DNA of 64,000 bases from Betaproteobacteria bacterium (GTDB lineage: Bacteria; Pseudomonadota; Gammaproteobacteria; Burkholderiales; Casimicrobiaceae), in NCBI GenBank assembly GCA_013298145.1, contig JAAFJO010000001.1, positions 744,001 through 808,000 of the forward strand, written 5' to 3'. Positions 19,438 to 28,651 of this stretch are shown here, piece after piece. Position 1 is the first letter of the stretch. Each line of letters starts with the position of its first letter. Both the position numbers and the translations under genes were made by a program. The notes below the pieces were generated by a model that saw only the letters and a program-made list of their open reading frames with translations, searched no databases and was not told where the DNA came from.

Positions 19438-19977
19438 CTAACGCTTGCGGGAGCGCATGCGCCTCGCTCGCGCGATCACAGGTCGCAGCCAGAGAATTTG
19501 CGTGATGGCATAGCCCCAGCTCGCGAAAAGGAGTGCCATCGTTGGTAAGCCCACGATGAGCGGCCAACCCATTGCACGAATCCACTCAACGAGCGCTGAG
19601 AACACGCCCACCTGATCGTTCCAAGGCGGCAGCGCATGGTGCCCCGGCACGATGAAGCTACCGATGTTGTAGGCGAGCGCGTAGAGCGGGACGATGGTGA
19701 ACGGGTTGGTATAGAAGGTTGCCACTGCAGCGGCAATGATGTTGCCGCGCATCAAGACGCACAACAAGATTGACCCGAGGATTTGCAGTGGCCCCGGAAT
19801 CAAACCGCAGAACAAACCGATGGCAATACCTTTTGCAAGCGGATTTCGCGTAAACGAAAACACGTCATGACTATCGAGCCATGGCTTCGCCCAAACGAGC
19901 CCAGGCCGTTCGAACTCGGCAAGTACGCGCGGTTCAAGTGCGCGTAGTTTGCCGCGAAGTCGTTGTCCGAAATTCAT
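19438..19977 (-). CDS. DUF2062 membrane protein, copy 3
   Basis: A 179-residue DUF2062 protein, full length and paralogous to 10195-10752. It has ALEPRVLAEFERPGLVWAKPW, SFTRNPLAKGIAIGLFCGLIP, LMRGNIIAAAVATFYTNPFTIVPLY, GHHALPPWNDQVGVFSALVEW and a final membrane helix followed by a basic tail. The middle region is much closer to the pseudogene at 16287-16600 than to copy 1, so copies 2 and 3 are probably a recent duplication that may have carried the flanking secreted-protein gene. The family's function is not established. Confidence 0.88.
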   Translation of the reverse strand: MNFGQRLRGKLRALEPRVLAEFERPGLVWAKPWLDSHDVFSFTRNPLAKGIAIGLFCGLIPGPLQILGSILLCVLMRGNIIAAAVATFYTNPFTIVPLYALAYNIGSFIVPGHHALPPWNDQVGVFSALVEWIRAMGWPLIVGLPTMALLFASWGYAITQILWLRPVIARARRMRSRKR

Positions 19978-20162
19978 GCACGATTTTCACAGAGCCACAT
20001 ACTCGAATTATGGTGCCGCTTTATTGCAACACCAGTGCTGATGCGATTGGCGCGATCAATCGCGGAGTCTGCTGCCCGACTGGCGGCAGCGCTCCGCGAA
20101 TAGGAGCGTGCACAAAAGGGACGGATCGGCGCGAAAAGATCGCTTCGCGCCGTCGGCGCGCT

Positions 20163-21119
20163 CTAGTTACTTTTTGCCTTGCGTGTGGAGTAAAGCGACG
20201 CGAACATCGAAGTGGCGATCAAACCCGCGGTGACGCCTAGCGCAATGCCAATCGGAATCTTGTAAACGTCGAGCAGCAGCATTTTGGTGCCGATGAAGAT
20301 CAAGACGAGCGCCAAGCCGTACGCCAACAAATGGAAGCGATCAGCAAGATCGGCCAGCAAGAAGTAGAGCGCGCGCAAACCCAGAATCGCGAAGATGTTG
20401 GCAGTTAACACGATGAAAGGATCACTCGTGATCGCAAAGATTGCAGGGATCGAATCAACGGCGAAGATCACGTCAGTCGTGCCAATCAGAATCAACACAA
20501 CGAAGAGCGGCGTGTAATGCTTTACGCCGTTGATAAACGTTGAAAGTTTTTCGCCGTCGAATTGCGTCGTGATCTTCATGTGACCGCGCAGCCATTTGAG
20601 CACGGGGTTTTGCTCGATATGAGGCTCTTTGCCTGCCGCAAACCACATCTTCAAGCCCGTAAACACGAGGAACGCGCCGAATACGTAAAGAATCCAGTGA
20701 AACTTCGCGAGCAGCCACGCGCCCACGAGAATCAAAATCGCACGCAACACAATCGCGCCGATGATGCCGATGATGAGCGCGCGCTTTTGATATTGAGGCG
20801 GCACGGCGAAATAGGTGAAGATCATGAGGAATACGAAGATGTTGTCAACCGACAAACTCTTCTCAACCAGATAGCCCGTGATGAATTGCATCGATACCGT
20901 GTTGGCGATTTCCCGGCCTTGCGTGCCGTTCAAATACCACCACAACCAGCCAACGAATACAAAGGCGAGAGAGAACCAAATCAAGCTCCACACAATCGCC
21001 TCTTTCGAAGTGACTTTGTGCGCACCCTGTTTTTCCATGACGAGCAAGTCGATCGCAATTGCGATCACGACGAAGACGGCAAAGCCCGTCCACATCCACC
21101 AGGTACCGATTGTTTCCAT
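20163..21119 (-). CDS. TerC-family membrane protein (Alx/MntP-regulon type)
   Basis: A 318-residue polytopic inner-membrane protein of the TerC family; close relatives (E. coli Alx) are implicated in manganese export or homeostasis and supply of Mn to exported metalloproteins. Hallmarks include the paired acidic motifs LVEKSLSVDNIFVFLMIF and GTTDVIFAVDSIPAIFAIT, with Asp/Asn residues inside membrane helices, and about nine hydrophobic segments. The acidic residues are the presumed metal path. The ATG follows a leader of about 230 bases that carries a yybP-ykoY riboswitch (21240-21352), consistent with manganese-dependent expression. Tellurite resistance, the name of the family, is not implied. 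Confidence 0.9.
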   Translation of the reverse strand: METIGTWWMWTGFAVFVVIAIAIDLLVMEKQGAHKVTSKEAIVWSLIWFSLAFVFVGWLWWYLNGTQGREIANTVSMQFITGYLVEKSLSVDNIFVFLMIFTYFAVPPQYQKRALIIGIIGAIVLRAILILVGAWLLAKFHWILYVFGAFLVFTGLKMWFAAGKEPHIEQNPVLKWLRGHMKITTQFDGEKLSTFINGVKHYTPLFVVLILIGTTDVIFAVDSIPAIFAITSDPFIVLTANIFAILGLRALYFLLADLADRFHLLAYGLALVLIFIGTKMLLLDVYKIPIGIALGVTAGLIATSMFASLYSTRKAKSN

Positions 21120-21239
21120 GAAGAATAAACCCCTACGTGCGCAGCCGTAGCCGACGCATTTATTGAATCCCGACTACGCGCGACTGCATGATCGTCGCAA
21201 AACGGATTTGCGTCGATTCCGCACATCATGCGAGGTGGG

Positions 21240-21352
21240 GCGTGCGAAGGTCTTGCAAGACGACAAGCGATGCCGTCCGAGGCACCGGATCGGTTCGCAT
21301 TGCATGAACTTCACGTATTGACGATGCCGTCGCGGGAGCTACTCCCCTTCAG
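21240..21352 (-). promoter_or_regulatory. yybP-ykoY (Mn2+) riboswitch of terC
   Basis: On the minus strand the leader contains GAAGGGGAGTAGC (conserved first loop, 21338-21352) and, about 90 bases later, GCAAGACCTTCGCACG (second conserved loop, around 21244-21255). GAAGG and CCTTC can pair as the P1 stem. Between them lie further paired arms. This is the arrangement of the yybP-ykoY class, known to bind Mn2+ and to precede alx/terC and mntP genes. About 120 bases separate it from the terC ATG, enough for an expression platform. Confidence 0.8.
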
Positions 21353-21530
21353 AAGCGTAAATTCTGACAGTGCGAATACGGGAACGACTAGGGGTAAGCC
21401 TCAGTTCGAATGACCTCTCATCCTGTCTAGCCGATTAAATTTGGGGGCTAGCGGCTTGTACGTAGAGAGCGCGACTTCGTGAAAATGGTCCGCTAGTCCA
21501 AATAAAAAAAGGGTTAAACCGAAGAATACG

Positions 21531-22856
21531 CTAACGGATTCGGCAGCCCTTGTCGAGCAGCTGGCCCGCGACGATCAACGGTACGGCAAGTAAGTTCGGG
21601 TCTCGAAGCATCTTGTCTTTGCAGTCTTCGCGAACCGCTTCTTCAATCGCCTTCGCCTCTCGTTCGCGCGCGGTGGGTGACGGCGCAACGGAAGGCGGCA
21701 CCAGCGAACGCCGCGAATTCAATTCGCGGGCGGCATCCCGCGCTGCATTGCGCCTCGCGGCATCGGCATCGAATCCGTCGATAAAGCCGGGCCGCAAGCC
21801 CGTTCCCTCGCGCGAACCCGCGCTCGCGCCTTCGCGGGCAGGGCTCGCACCTCCGGTAGCTCCAGCGCTTCCGAGCGAGCCGCTTCCCGGCAGCGTGACG
21901 CTGGCACCACGCGGCGCACCAGGCGCGCTCGCGGCAGAGCCACTCGGCGAGGACGATGCACTTTGCGCAGCCGCTGCAGGACTCGACGGCGCGGAAAGCA
22001 CTGGCGTCGCCGCTGATGGAATCGACGGTTGCGCGGTGACGGGCGCGGCTGCGGCGGGCGCAGGCGTGGGCGCAGCAGGCTGCGTCGGCGCAGCAGCTGC
22101 GGGCGTGTTTTGCGGCGTGCTCGGCGCTGCATCTCTCGCGGGCTCGGATGGCGCGCTCTTCGCCGCTTCGTTAGCCGCCGCCTTCGGCGCTTCTTTGGGT
22201 GCCTCAGCAGTTACGCGCTCATTCGCAGGCGCTGGGGCGGGCTCAGTGATTGCCTTCGGCGGCTCGATTGGCTTGGCGGATTCAAGCGGCTTTTGCGGGA
22301 TAGGCTCGCGCTTTGCAGGCGTGATGTCGAGCGGCGGCAGCGGCTTTAGATCTAGCAGCGGCACGGTCTGAGGCGGTGCAACGTTCGGCAAGCGCTCACT
22401 GCGCTCCACACGCGTTGGCGAATTATTGCGATCCGTTTCAAAGCGACGCGTCACGGGTTCTGGCAGCGGCGTTGGCATCGGAATGGGTTCCGTCGGCGCA
22501 ATCGTCGGCGGCACGGCTTCAATCGGCTTGATGGTGTCGCGCTCCACGAGGTTCACGCTCGCGCGATCCCGCAAAACGGGCGGCGGCGTCGGTGGCGCGG
22601 GCGTCGTCGAAGGTGTGGTCACCTGTGGCGTCGCAGGGCTCGCTAGTTGCGGTTGAATTCGTATTTGGGCCTTTAGCGCATCCCCCGATTTAACGGGGGC
22701 GTCGAAGCGAATCGCAAAAGAATCGCCGCCCAGCTTAACGAGCGTGATACCCAAATGAAAAATGAACGAAATAAAAAGAGCCAAAACAACGCCACGCAGC
22801 GCACGTGTGTGCATCTGTGCGAGGAGTTGTTCGGTGTAGGAGAGCGTTGCGTTCAA
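21531..22856 (-). CDS. Pro/Ala-rich single-pass membrane protein
   Basis: A 441-residue protein with one N-terminal membrane anchor (ALRGVVLALFISFIFHLGIT), then a long Pro/Ala/Glu-rich disordered region of about 320 residues, like the periplasm-spanning arm of TonB or TolA. A short C-terminal domain contains REDCKDKMLRDPNLLAVPL and ends DKGCRIR, with two Cys that could pair. No TonB C-terminal domain is recognisable. The reported frame starts at TTG 22856; ATG 22814 is an alternative, and neither has a clear Shine-Dalgarno. It is divergent from the dehydratase gene. Function unknown; a TonB-like role is only an analogy. Confidence 0.72.
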   Translation of the reverse strand: MNATLSYTEQLLAQMHTRALRGVVLALFISFIFHLGITLVKLGGDSFAIRFDAPVKSGDALKAQIRIQPQLASPATPQVTTPSTTPAPPTPPPVLRDRASVNLVERDTIKPIEAVPPTIAPTEPIPMPTPLPEPVTRRFETDRNNSPTRVERSERLPNVAPPQTVPLLDLKPLPPLDITPAKREPIPQKPLESAKPIEPPKAITEPAPAPANERVTAEAPKEAPKAAANEAAKSAPSEPARDAAPSTPQNTPAAAAPTQPAAPTPAPAAAAPVTAQPSIPSAATPVLSAPSSPAAAAQSASSSPSGSAASAPGAPRGASVTLPGSGSLGSAGATGGASPAREGASAGSREGTGLRPGFIDGFDADAARRNAARDAARELNSRRSLVPPSVAPSPTAREREAKAIEEAVREDCKDKMLRDPNLLAVPLIVAGQLLDKGCRIR

Positions 22857-22963
22857 CGATTCAGGCCTTGTTGGCTCATGCTGTCTCGCAGTGTAAGTTT
22901 TTGCGCGTTCCCGTGCGCGCAGAACTGCTAGCCTCTTGTGATTGCAGATTTTTCCCTTGAATC

Positions 22964-24697
22964 ATGGCCAATCGCGACGACGACAAAAAATTCCAGAGAC
23001 GTTCCCAACAATGGTTCGGCAAGCTCGATAAAGACGGCTTCGCGCATCGCTCGTGGATGAAAAACCAAGGGCATCCGAATGACTTGTTCGACGGTCGCCC
23101 AGTGATTGGTATCTGCAATACGTGGAGCGAGCTGAATCCCTGTAACGCACACTTCCGCGAGATCGCCGATTTCGTGAAAAAAGGCGTGTGGGAAGCGGGC
23201 GGTTGGCCGCTCGAATTCCCGGTGATGTCAACGGGTGAAGTGTTGATGCGCCCCACCGCCATGCTCTATCGAAATCTCGTGAGCATGGATGTCGAAGAAA
23301 GCATTCGCGGCAATCCGATTGATGGCGTCGTGCTCTTGATGGGATGCGACAAAACAACGCCGTCGCTCTTGATGGGTGCATCGTCGTGCGACATTCCAAC
23401 GATTGGATTGTCCGGTGGCCCGATGCTCAAAGGCCGCTACAAAACCGAAACGCTCGGCAGCGGCACGGGCGTGTGGCAGATGAGCGAAAAAGTGCGCGGC
23501 GGCTTCATGAAGATCGAAGAATTCATGGACGCCGAAGCGGGCATGCATCGCAGTAAAGGCCATTGCATGACGATGGGTACGGCCTCCACGATGGCATCCA
23601 TGGTTGAATCGCTCGGCGTGTCGTTGCCCGGTAACGCCGCGATTCCAGCCGTTGACGCGCAGCGCTATCGCCTCGCGCAACTTACTGGGCGGCGCATCGT
23701 TGAAATGGTGCACGAAGATTTGCGCCTCTCGAAAATCTTGACGCGCCACGCGTTCGAAAACGCGATCAAAACACTCGCCGCCATTGGCGGATCGACCAAT
23801 GCTGTTATTCACCTGCTCGCCATCGCCGGACGCATCGGCGTGAACCTGAAGCTGAGTGATTTCGAGATCGGCTCCAAGATTCCGAATTTGGTGGACATTC
23901 AGCCGAGCGGCAAACACTTGATGGAGGATTTTTATTACGCAGGCGGCCTGCCCGCCGTGCTCAAAGAAATCTCACACGAACTTCATGCAGATGCGATCAC
24001 TGCGAACGGAAAAAGCTTGGTGGAAAACGTCGCCAACGCAGAGTGCTACGACCGCAATGTGATTCGCCCGCTCGATAGCCCGTTCATGGCCAACGCAGGC
24101 ATCACGATTTTGCGCGGCAACCTCGCGCCGAACGGCGCTGTGATCAAACCCAGCGCCGCCACGCCGCATCTCTTGCAACATCGCGGCAAAGCCGTCGTGT
24201 TCGAAACGATTGAAGAGCTGCATGAGCGCATCAACGATGAATCGCTCGACATCGATGAGAACTCCGTGATGGTGCTCAAAAACTGCGGCCCGAAAGGCTA
24301 CCCCGGCATGGCCGAAGTCGGCAACATGCCGCTGCCGCCAAAGGTTTTGCGCAAAGGCATCAGCGACATGGTTCGCGTGTCTGACGCGCGCATGAGCGGC
24401 ACCGCGTACGGCACCGTCGTCCTGCATGCCGCGCCCGAAGCCGCAGCAGGCGGCAACCTAGCCTTCGTCAAAACCGGCGACATGATCGAACTCGATACGC
24501 AAGGCCGCGCCCTCAAACTCGAAGTCAGCGACGCAGATTTAGCAAGAAGAAAAGAAGGCTGGACCCCACCAAAACCGCCCATGGATCGCGGCTACTGGAA
24601 GCTCTACATCGATCACGTGCTCGGCGCGGATACGGGGGCGGATTTGGATTTCCTAGTTGGGAAGTCTGGGACGCCGGTGATGCGGGAGAGTCATTAG
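22964..24697 (+). CDS. IlvD/Edd-family sugar-acid dehydratase (L-arabinonate type)
   Basis: A 577-residue iron-sulfur dehydratase. The family removes water from aldonic acids (L-arabinonate, D-xylonate, D-fuconate) or, for IlvD, dihydroxy acids. Cluster cysteines appear in GICNTWSELNPCN, LLMGCDKTTPS and SKGHCMTMGTAST. The Lys-containing CDKT motif, GGSTNAVIHLLA and VSDARMSGTAYGTVVLH are also intact. Length (577 versus about 560 for IlvD) and WSELNPCNAHF favour the L-arabinonate/pentonate dehydratase branch over branched-chain amino-acid synthesis. The exact substrate is inferred, and no sugar catabolic operon surrounds it. Downstream genes are accessory and low-G+C. Confidence 0.85.
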   Translation: MANRDDDKKFQRRSQQWFGKLDKDGFAHRSWMKNQGHPNDLFDGRPVIGICNTWSELNPCNAHFREIADFVKKGVWEAGGWPLEFPVMSTGEVLMRPTAMLYRNLVSMDVEESIRGNPIDGVVLLMGCDKTTPSLLMGASSCDIPTIGLSGGPMLKGRYKTETLGSGTGVWQMSEKVRGGFMKIEEFMDAEAGMHRSKGHCMTMGTASTMASMVESLGVSLPGNAAIPAVDAQRYRLAQLTGRRIVEMVHEDLRLSKILTRHAFENAIKTLAAIGGSTNAVIHLLAIAGRIGVNLKLSDFEIGSKIPNLVDIQPSGKHLMEDFYYAGGLPAVLKEISHELHADAITANGKSLVENVANAECYDRNVIRPLDSPFMANAGITILRGNLAPNGAVIKPSAATPHLLQHRGKAVVFETIEELHERINDESLDIDENSVMVLKNCGPKGYPGMAEVGNMPLPPKVLRKGISDMVRVSDARMSGTAYGTVVLHAAPEAAAGGNLAFVKTGDMIELDTQGRALKLEVSDADLARRKEGWTPPKPPMDRGYWKLYIDHVLGADTGADLDFLVGKSGTPVMRESH

Positions 24698-24708
24698 GTA
24701 ACCATGTC

Positions 24709-25581
24709 ATGCTTCAATTCGTTACCGACGCCACTCGGTGCGTTTACCACTATACGAAATCGACAACCGCACGCGACTACATACTCGCGAGCGGAAAGTT
24801 ACTCCTGAGTTCATACGCGAAAACTAACGATCCGAAAGAGTCCAAGAATTGGCAGTTTGATATTGGGACAAACGAAACCAAGGATTTGAGTAAGTACGAT
24901 TCAAAAGAAATTTCCGCTTGGTTAACTTCCACGCTTAAAGAGACCACGAGAATCGCTTGTTTCGCACAAGACGATAAGCTGTCCGGTGACTTTATCGGCG
25001 ATCTGTTTCGAAGAGGCTTTAGTCGCCCGCGGATGTGGGATCAGTATGGTGAGCAACACCAGGGTGTGTGTCTGATTTTTGACAAAGCGAAGCTCGACTA
25101 TCAAATTCGTCGACATGCGCCCGCAGGTAGCCAGGTGGTTGCTGCTGCCGTTAACTATGTTGACCCGCCAGTTATTCGAAACTTTGACGGAGGTCCGGAG
25201 CCATTCGCAATAAATGTCGACGCGTTAGACGATCTTGGGCGAGACGCTTACGCAAAGCTGCACTTACAACACTACATGAGACAGCTTTTCTTTGAAAAGA
25301 TGATGGACTGGCGAGACGAGAAGGAATTTCGATGGGCAGTTTTCGGCGCGCCAGATAGCGAGACATTTGTCCCGTTTGAAGACTCGTTGCTTGGCATCAT
25401 GTTCGGCGACAGCACACCGGAGAAAACGATTCAGGACATCATTGATATGACTGGACATTTGGACATCGAATATATGGGCTTGAAGTGGAGGAACAGCGGA
25501 CCCTTTTACGACGGTGGCAATTTGCGGTATGTTCGAGGAATCAAGGGCACTGCGTGGGAGGCGAAGATAAAACGAGTGTAA
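24709..25581 (+). CDS. DUF2971 protein
   Basis: A 290-residue protein with the DUF2971 pattern: YHYTKSTTARDYILASGKLLLSS near the start, a central CFAQDDKL and RMWDQYGEQHQGVCLIFD, then FFEKMMDWRDEKEFRW. DUF2971 proteins are cytosolic, common in accessory regions and sometimes linked to phage defence, with a fold compared to ADP-ribosyl transferases; none of that is proven here. The gene starts 11 bases after the dehydratase stop. Its codon use is clearly more A/T-rich than its upstream neighbour, which indicates acquisition into this spot. Confidence 0.75.
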   Translation: MLQFVTDATRCVYHYTKSTTARDYILASGKLLLSSYAKTNDPKESKNWQFDIGTNETKDLSKYDSKEISAWLTSTLKETTRIACFAQDDKLSGDFIGDLFRRGFSRPRMWDQYGEQHQGVCLIFDKAKLDYQIRRHAPAGSQVVAAAVNYVDPPVIRNFDGGPEPFAINVDALDDLGRDAYAKLHLQHYMRQLFFEKMMDWRDEKEFRWAVFGAPDSETFVPFEDSLLGIMFGDSTPEKTIQDIIDMTGHLDIEYMGLKWRNSGPFYDGGNLRYVRGIKGTAWEAKIKRV

Positions 25582-25683
25582 GAACATGGTGCACGACGAA
25601 GTGCAGCGGTCCGGCACCCGAAGGAAGCCGACTCGTAACCCGGCCGCAGGCAAAACAACCGCAACCCATCACCCCACCGTTTC

Positions 25684-25708
25684 GGCGGAACCCCTTCGGG
25701 TATCCGCC
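25684..25708. repeat. REP-like palindrome
   Basis: GGCGGA-ACCCCTTCGGGTA-TCCGCC has 6-bp outer arms and an inner CCC/GGG pair, followed by CTACG. It belongs to the class of short G+C-rich intergenic palindromes common in Burkholderiales and lies in a 277-base gap without a gene. Confidence 0.5.
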
Positions 25709-25858
25709 CTACGTTCCCCAGACTCGAAAATGCTGCTTGCCTGAACACCCAATGAAATGGACGTTGTGGAGATGCATCGGCCTGAAAGCGCCATTTTGTT
25801 GGGCGTCTAGCAAGGGTGCTTTTCACATTTTTTCTTGGTAGAGGACTAAATTCTCCAC

Positions 25859-26092
25859 ATGGAAAACCTCGCATCTCGAATCACGATCAAACCCGATAGG
25901 CGTTTTGGGAAGCCGTGCGTGCGCGATACCCGCATCACGGTGGGCGATGTGCTGGGTTGGTTGGCCTCGGGCATGACGTTTGACGAAATCCTTTTCGATT
26001 TTGAGCAGCTGTCGCGTGAAGACATCCTTGCGTGCCTCGCATATGCGGCTGAACGCGAGCAGCACACAACGCGCATCCTCGCTGCCGCATAG
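25859..26092 (+). CDS. DUF433 antitoxin
   Basis: A 77-residue DUF433 protein, the usual antitoxin partner of DUF5615 PIN-like toxins. Visible family features are RITIKPDRRFGKPCVRDTRI, VGDVLGWLASGMTFDEIL and the C-terminal helix LSREDILACLAYAAERE. It forms a small winged-helix-like fold that binds DNA and the toxin. The toxin gene follows after nine bases on the same strand, so the two form a type II toxin-antitoxin operon. Confidence 0.9.
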   Translation: MENLASRITIKPDRRFGKPCVRDTRITVGDVLGWLASGMTFDEILFDFEQLSREDILACLAYAAEREQHTTRILAAA

Positions 26093-26101
26093 CCGTCGCG
26101 C

Positions 26102-26434
26102 GTGAAACTGCTGCTCGACGAAAACCTATCGCGCCGTTTAGTTCCGCCACTTCAAGAAATCTATCCCGGTACAACGCAAGTCGAATTCGTCGGTTTAGCG
26201 GGCGCAGATGATGTCGACATTTGCGAGTTCGCAGCGGCGAACGATTCTATGATCGTCAGTAAAGATGAAGATTACGAGCGCTTGGTCGCGGTGCGCGGTT
26301 TCAGCCCAAAGCTCATTCGATTGACGCTCGGCAACTCAAGCAATGCAGCGGCGCTCAATGCGCTGCTTTCGAACGCAGACGCAATCATCGCCGCGCTTAA
26401 CAACCCCAAGCGTGGCATTGTTCAGCTGGGCTAG
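26102..26434 (+). CDS. DUF5615 PIN-like toxin
   Basis: A 110-residue PIN-domain-like protein starting at GTG 26102. Acidic residues expected at a PIN active site are seen in LLLDENLSRRL near the N-terminus, GADDVDICEFA in the middle and VSKDEDYERL. The fold suggests a metal-dependent RNase, the toxin of the DUF433/DUF5615 pair. It is translated nine bases after the antitoxin. The activity is known for the broad family only. Confidence 0.88.
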   Translation: MKLLLDENLSRRLVPPLQEIYPGTTQVEFVGLAGADDVDICEFAAANDSMIVSKDEDYERLVAVRGFSPKLIRLTLGNSSNAAALNALLSNADAIIAALNNPKRGIVQLG

Positions 26435-26494
26435 ACGCGCCGTTGCTTAGCGACCGGCTCGACTGCGAGCGCACGAAACGCGCAAAATATCGTC

Positions 26495-27127
26495 ATGCGC
26501 TACCAAGGAAAAATTGTCGAGTGGAATGCCGAAAAGGGATACGGCTTTGTGTTGCCTAATGCAGGTGGGCGAAAGATATTTATCCATTTAAACGAGCTAC
26601 CCGGGCGGCGAGCGTCAGCCGTCGGCACTTTGATTACCTTCGAGATTGGGCTGGACGCAAACCGGAGAAGCTGTGCAGTGCGCGCGCAGTGGGTTGCCTC
26701 GCCAGCGGTGCGTCGTGCACGACAGGAGAGGCGAGAGACTGCGCAATCCCGTTCAGGTTGGGGACTGTTCAGTTTATGGCTTGCGGCAGCGTGGACACTG
26801 GTCTTCATTGGGCTTACGGTCTATGGCCGATACCCCTGGAAGTTCGTTGCCGCGTGGTTCGCTGTAAATCTGGTGACTTTTGTGTTGTACGCGAATGACA
26901 AAACTTCTGCCGAGCGAGGACGTTGGAGAACTCCGGAATCCAACCTTCACTTAGTTGCCCTGTTGGGTGGATGGCCTGCCGCAGCGCTTGCGCAACAGGC
27001 GTTCCGACACAAGACGTCGAAGGAGTCATTCAGATTGATTTTCTGGTGTTCAGTGATTGCGAATGTTTGCCTGATGCTTTGGCTCACGACCCAACACGCC
27101 TCGATGACGATCGCAATGTTTAGCTAA
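26495..27127 (+). CDS. Cold-shock domain / DUF1294 membrane protein
   Basis: A 210-residue two-part protein. Residues 1-67 form a cold-shock domain with the RNP1-like KGYGFVLPN and a degenerate RNP2 (KIFIHLNEL), which binds single-stranded nucleic acid. A basic linker follows, then DUF1294, with about four membrane helices and the family signature YANDKTSAERGRWRTPESNLHLVALLGGWPAA and FRHKTSKESF (quoted in parts of the same region). CSD-DUF1294 fusions are common in proteobacteria; the role is unknown. It stands alone. Confidence 0.87.
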   Translation: MRYQGKIVEWNAEKGYGFVLPNAGGRKIFIHLNELPGRRASAVGTLITFEIGLDANRRSCAVRAQWVASPAVRRARQERRETAQSRSGWGLFSLWLAAAWTLVFIGLTVYGRYPWKFVAAWFAVNLVTFVLYANDKTSAERGRWRTPESNLHLVALLGGWPAAALAQQAFRHKTSKESFRLIFWCSVIANVCLMLWLTTQHASMTIAMFS

Positions 27128-27252
27128 ACGAACATGCGTGGTTTTACTGTCGTCCAACTAGTGAAGAGCGCGCTTTAACGTCCAACAAACCGGAACATAG
27201 ACCACGACCCCAGGCGCTAAGCTTCGGGCTCAACGATTTTTATGGGGGTCTT

Positions 27253-28572
27253 ATGAAAGCGACAAAACTTAGCGCGGCGCTAGCCGTGCTAATGGCTACC
27301 TGCGGTGCGTTCGCGCAAACGGGTGCGCCCGCGATCAGCGCGCCGGTGGAGCAGGCGTCTCAGCGCATCTTAGCTGCGCCTTCCGTGAAATCTGCGCTGG
27401 CGGCGATTCAGGCGGATGATGAGCGCACGCTGCGCGATCAGATTGAGTTGACGGAGATTCCTGCGCCGCCGTTTAAAGAAGCAGTGAAAGCTGCGGAGTT
27501 CTTGAAGCGTGTGCGGGCGCTGGGTTTTGCTGATTCGAAGATCGATTCGGAAGGCAACGCGATTGCGGTGCGCAAAGGCACTGGCGGCGGCCCTATATTG
27601 GTGGTCTCTGCGCATTTGGATACCGTGTTCCCCGAAGGCACCGATGTGAAGGTGAAGAAACAGGGCGAGCGCTATCTCGCGCCGGGAATTTACGATGACA
27701 ATCGCGGGCTTGCTGCACTGCTGTCAGTGATGCGTGCAATGCAGGGCGCGCAGTTGAAGACGACGGGCGACGTCTGGTTTGTGGGCACGGTCGGCGAAGA
27801 AGAGCTCGGCGACTTGCGTGGCGTGAAGGCGCTTTTTCGCGACAACAAAAACATCGATGGATTTATCTCGCTCGATGGATTGGGAATTGATCGCGTCGTG
27901 ATTTCGGCGACTGGCAGCCGTCGCTTCAAGATTTCTTACATCGGTCCGGGCGGGCACAGTTTCTCCGCGTTCGGCATGCCGAGTGCAACGCACGCGATGG
28001 GTCGCGCGATTGCAAAAATGGCGGATGTTGAAACGCCATCGAATCCGAAAACGACGTTCACCGTTGGCACGGTGAAAGGTGGTACGTCCGTGAATGCGAT
28101 TGCAGCGGACGCTGAAATCGGCCTCGACATGCGCTCAAACGATGCGAACGAACTCGCGAAACTCGAAGAGAAAATGCTCGCCATCGCCCGCGCAGCAGCC
28201 GACGAAGAAAACGCGCGATGGAAATTGCCCGATCGCGTGAAAGTAGACATCAAATTGGTCGGCGATCGACCCGCGGGCGCGCAAGCGAGCGACAGCATGA
28301 TCGCGCAGGTAGGCGTGCGCGCGGCGCAGACGCTCGGCATCAAAGATTTCACGCTCGGCGCGGCGAGCACCGATAGCAACACGCCGATTGCGCTCGGCAT
28401 TCCTGCGCTCACGCTCGGTGGCGGCGGCATCGGCGGCGGCTCGCATTCGCCCGGTGAATGGTATTCGCCCTTGAATGCGTGGCTTGGCCCGCAGAACACC
28501 TTGCTCGCGACGCTCGCGCTCGCGGGCGTCGAAGGCGTCTCTGCGCCGTTGCTGACGATTCGAAAGCGCTGA
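27253..28572 (+). CDS. Exported M20-family metallohydrolase
   Basis: A 439-residue peptidase of the M20/M25/M40 group with a signal peptide (MKATKLSAALAVLMATCGAFAQ). Di-zinc and catalytic residues are visible: SAHLDTVFPEG (His and Asp), YDDNRGLAAL (bridging Asp), GTVGEEELGDLRG (catalytic Glu pair), and a C-terminal GGGSHSPGEWY (last ligand His). The middle GPGGHSFSAFGMPSA belongs to the dimerisation domain. The length is normal for an exported carboxypeptidase or aminoacylase. The substrate cannot be told. TATGGGGGTC precedes ATG. Confidence 0.9.
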   Translation: MKATKLSAALAVLMATCGAFAQTGAPAISAPVEQASQRILAAPSVKSALAAIQADDERTLRDQIELTEIPAPPFKEAVKAAEFLKRVRALGFADSKIDSEGNAIAVRKGTGGGPILVVSAHLDTVFPEGTDVKVKKQGERYLAPGIYDDNRGLAALLSVMRAMQGAQLKTTGDVWFVGTVGEEELGDLRGVKALFRDNKNIDGFISLDGLGIDRVVISATGSRRFKISYIGPGGHSFSAFGMPSATHAMGRAIAKMADVETPSNPKTTFTVGTVKGGTSVNAIAADAEIGLDMRSNDANELAKLEEKMLAIARAAADEENARWKLPDRVKVDIKLVGDRPAGAQASDSMIAQVGVRAAQTLGIKDFTLGAASTDSNTPIALGIPALTLGGGGIGGGSHSPGEWYSPLNAWLGPQNTLLATLALAGVEGVSAPLLTIRKR

Positions 28573-28651
28573 TTTACACCGTTGATCGCGCGGGGTCGAC
28601 GCTTCGGCCCAACTCGCTGACGCGGTTCAACGCCTTGAACGGGCCGCGTAA

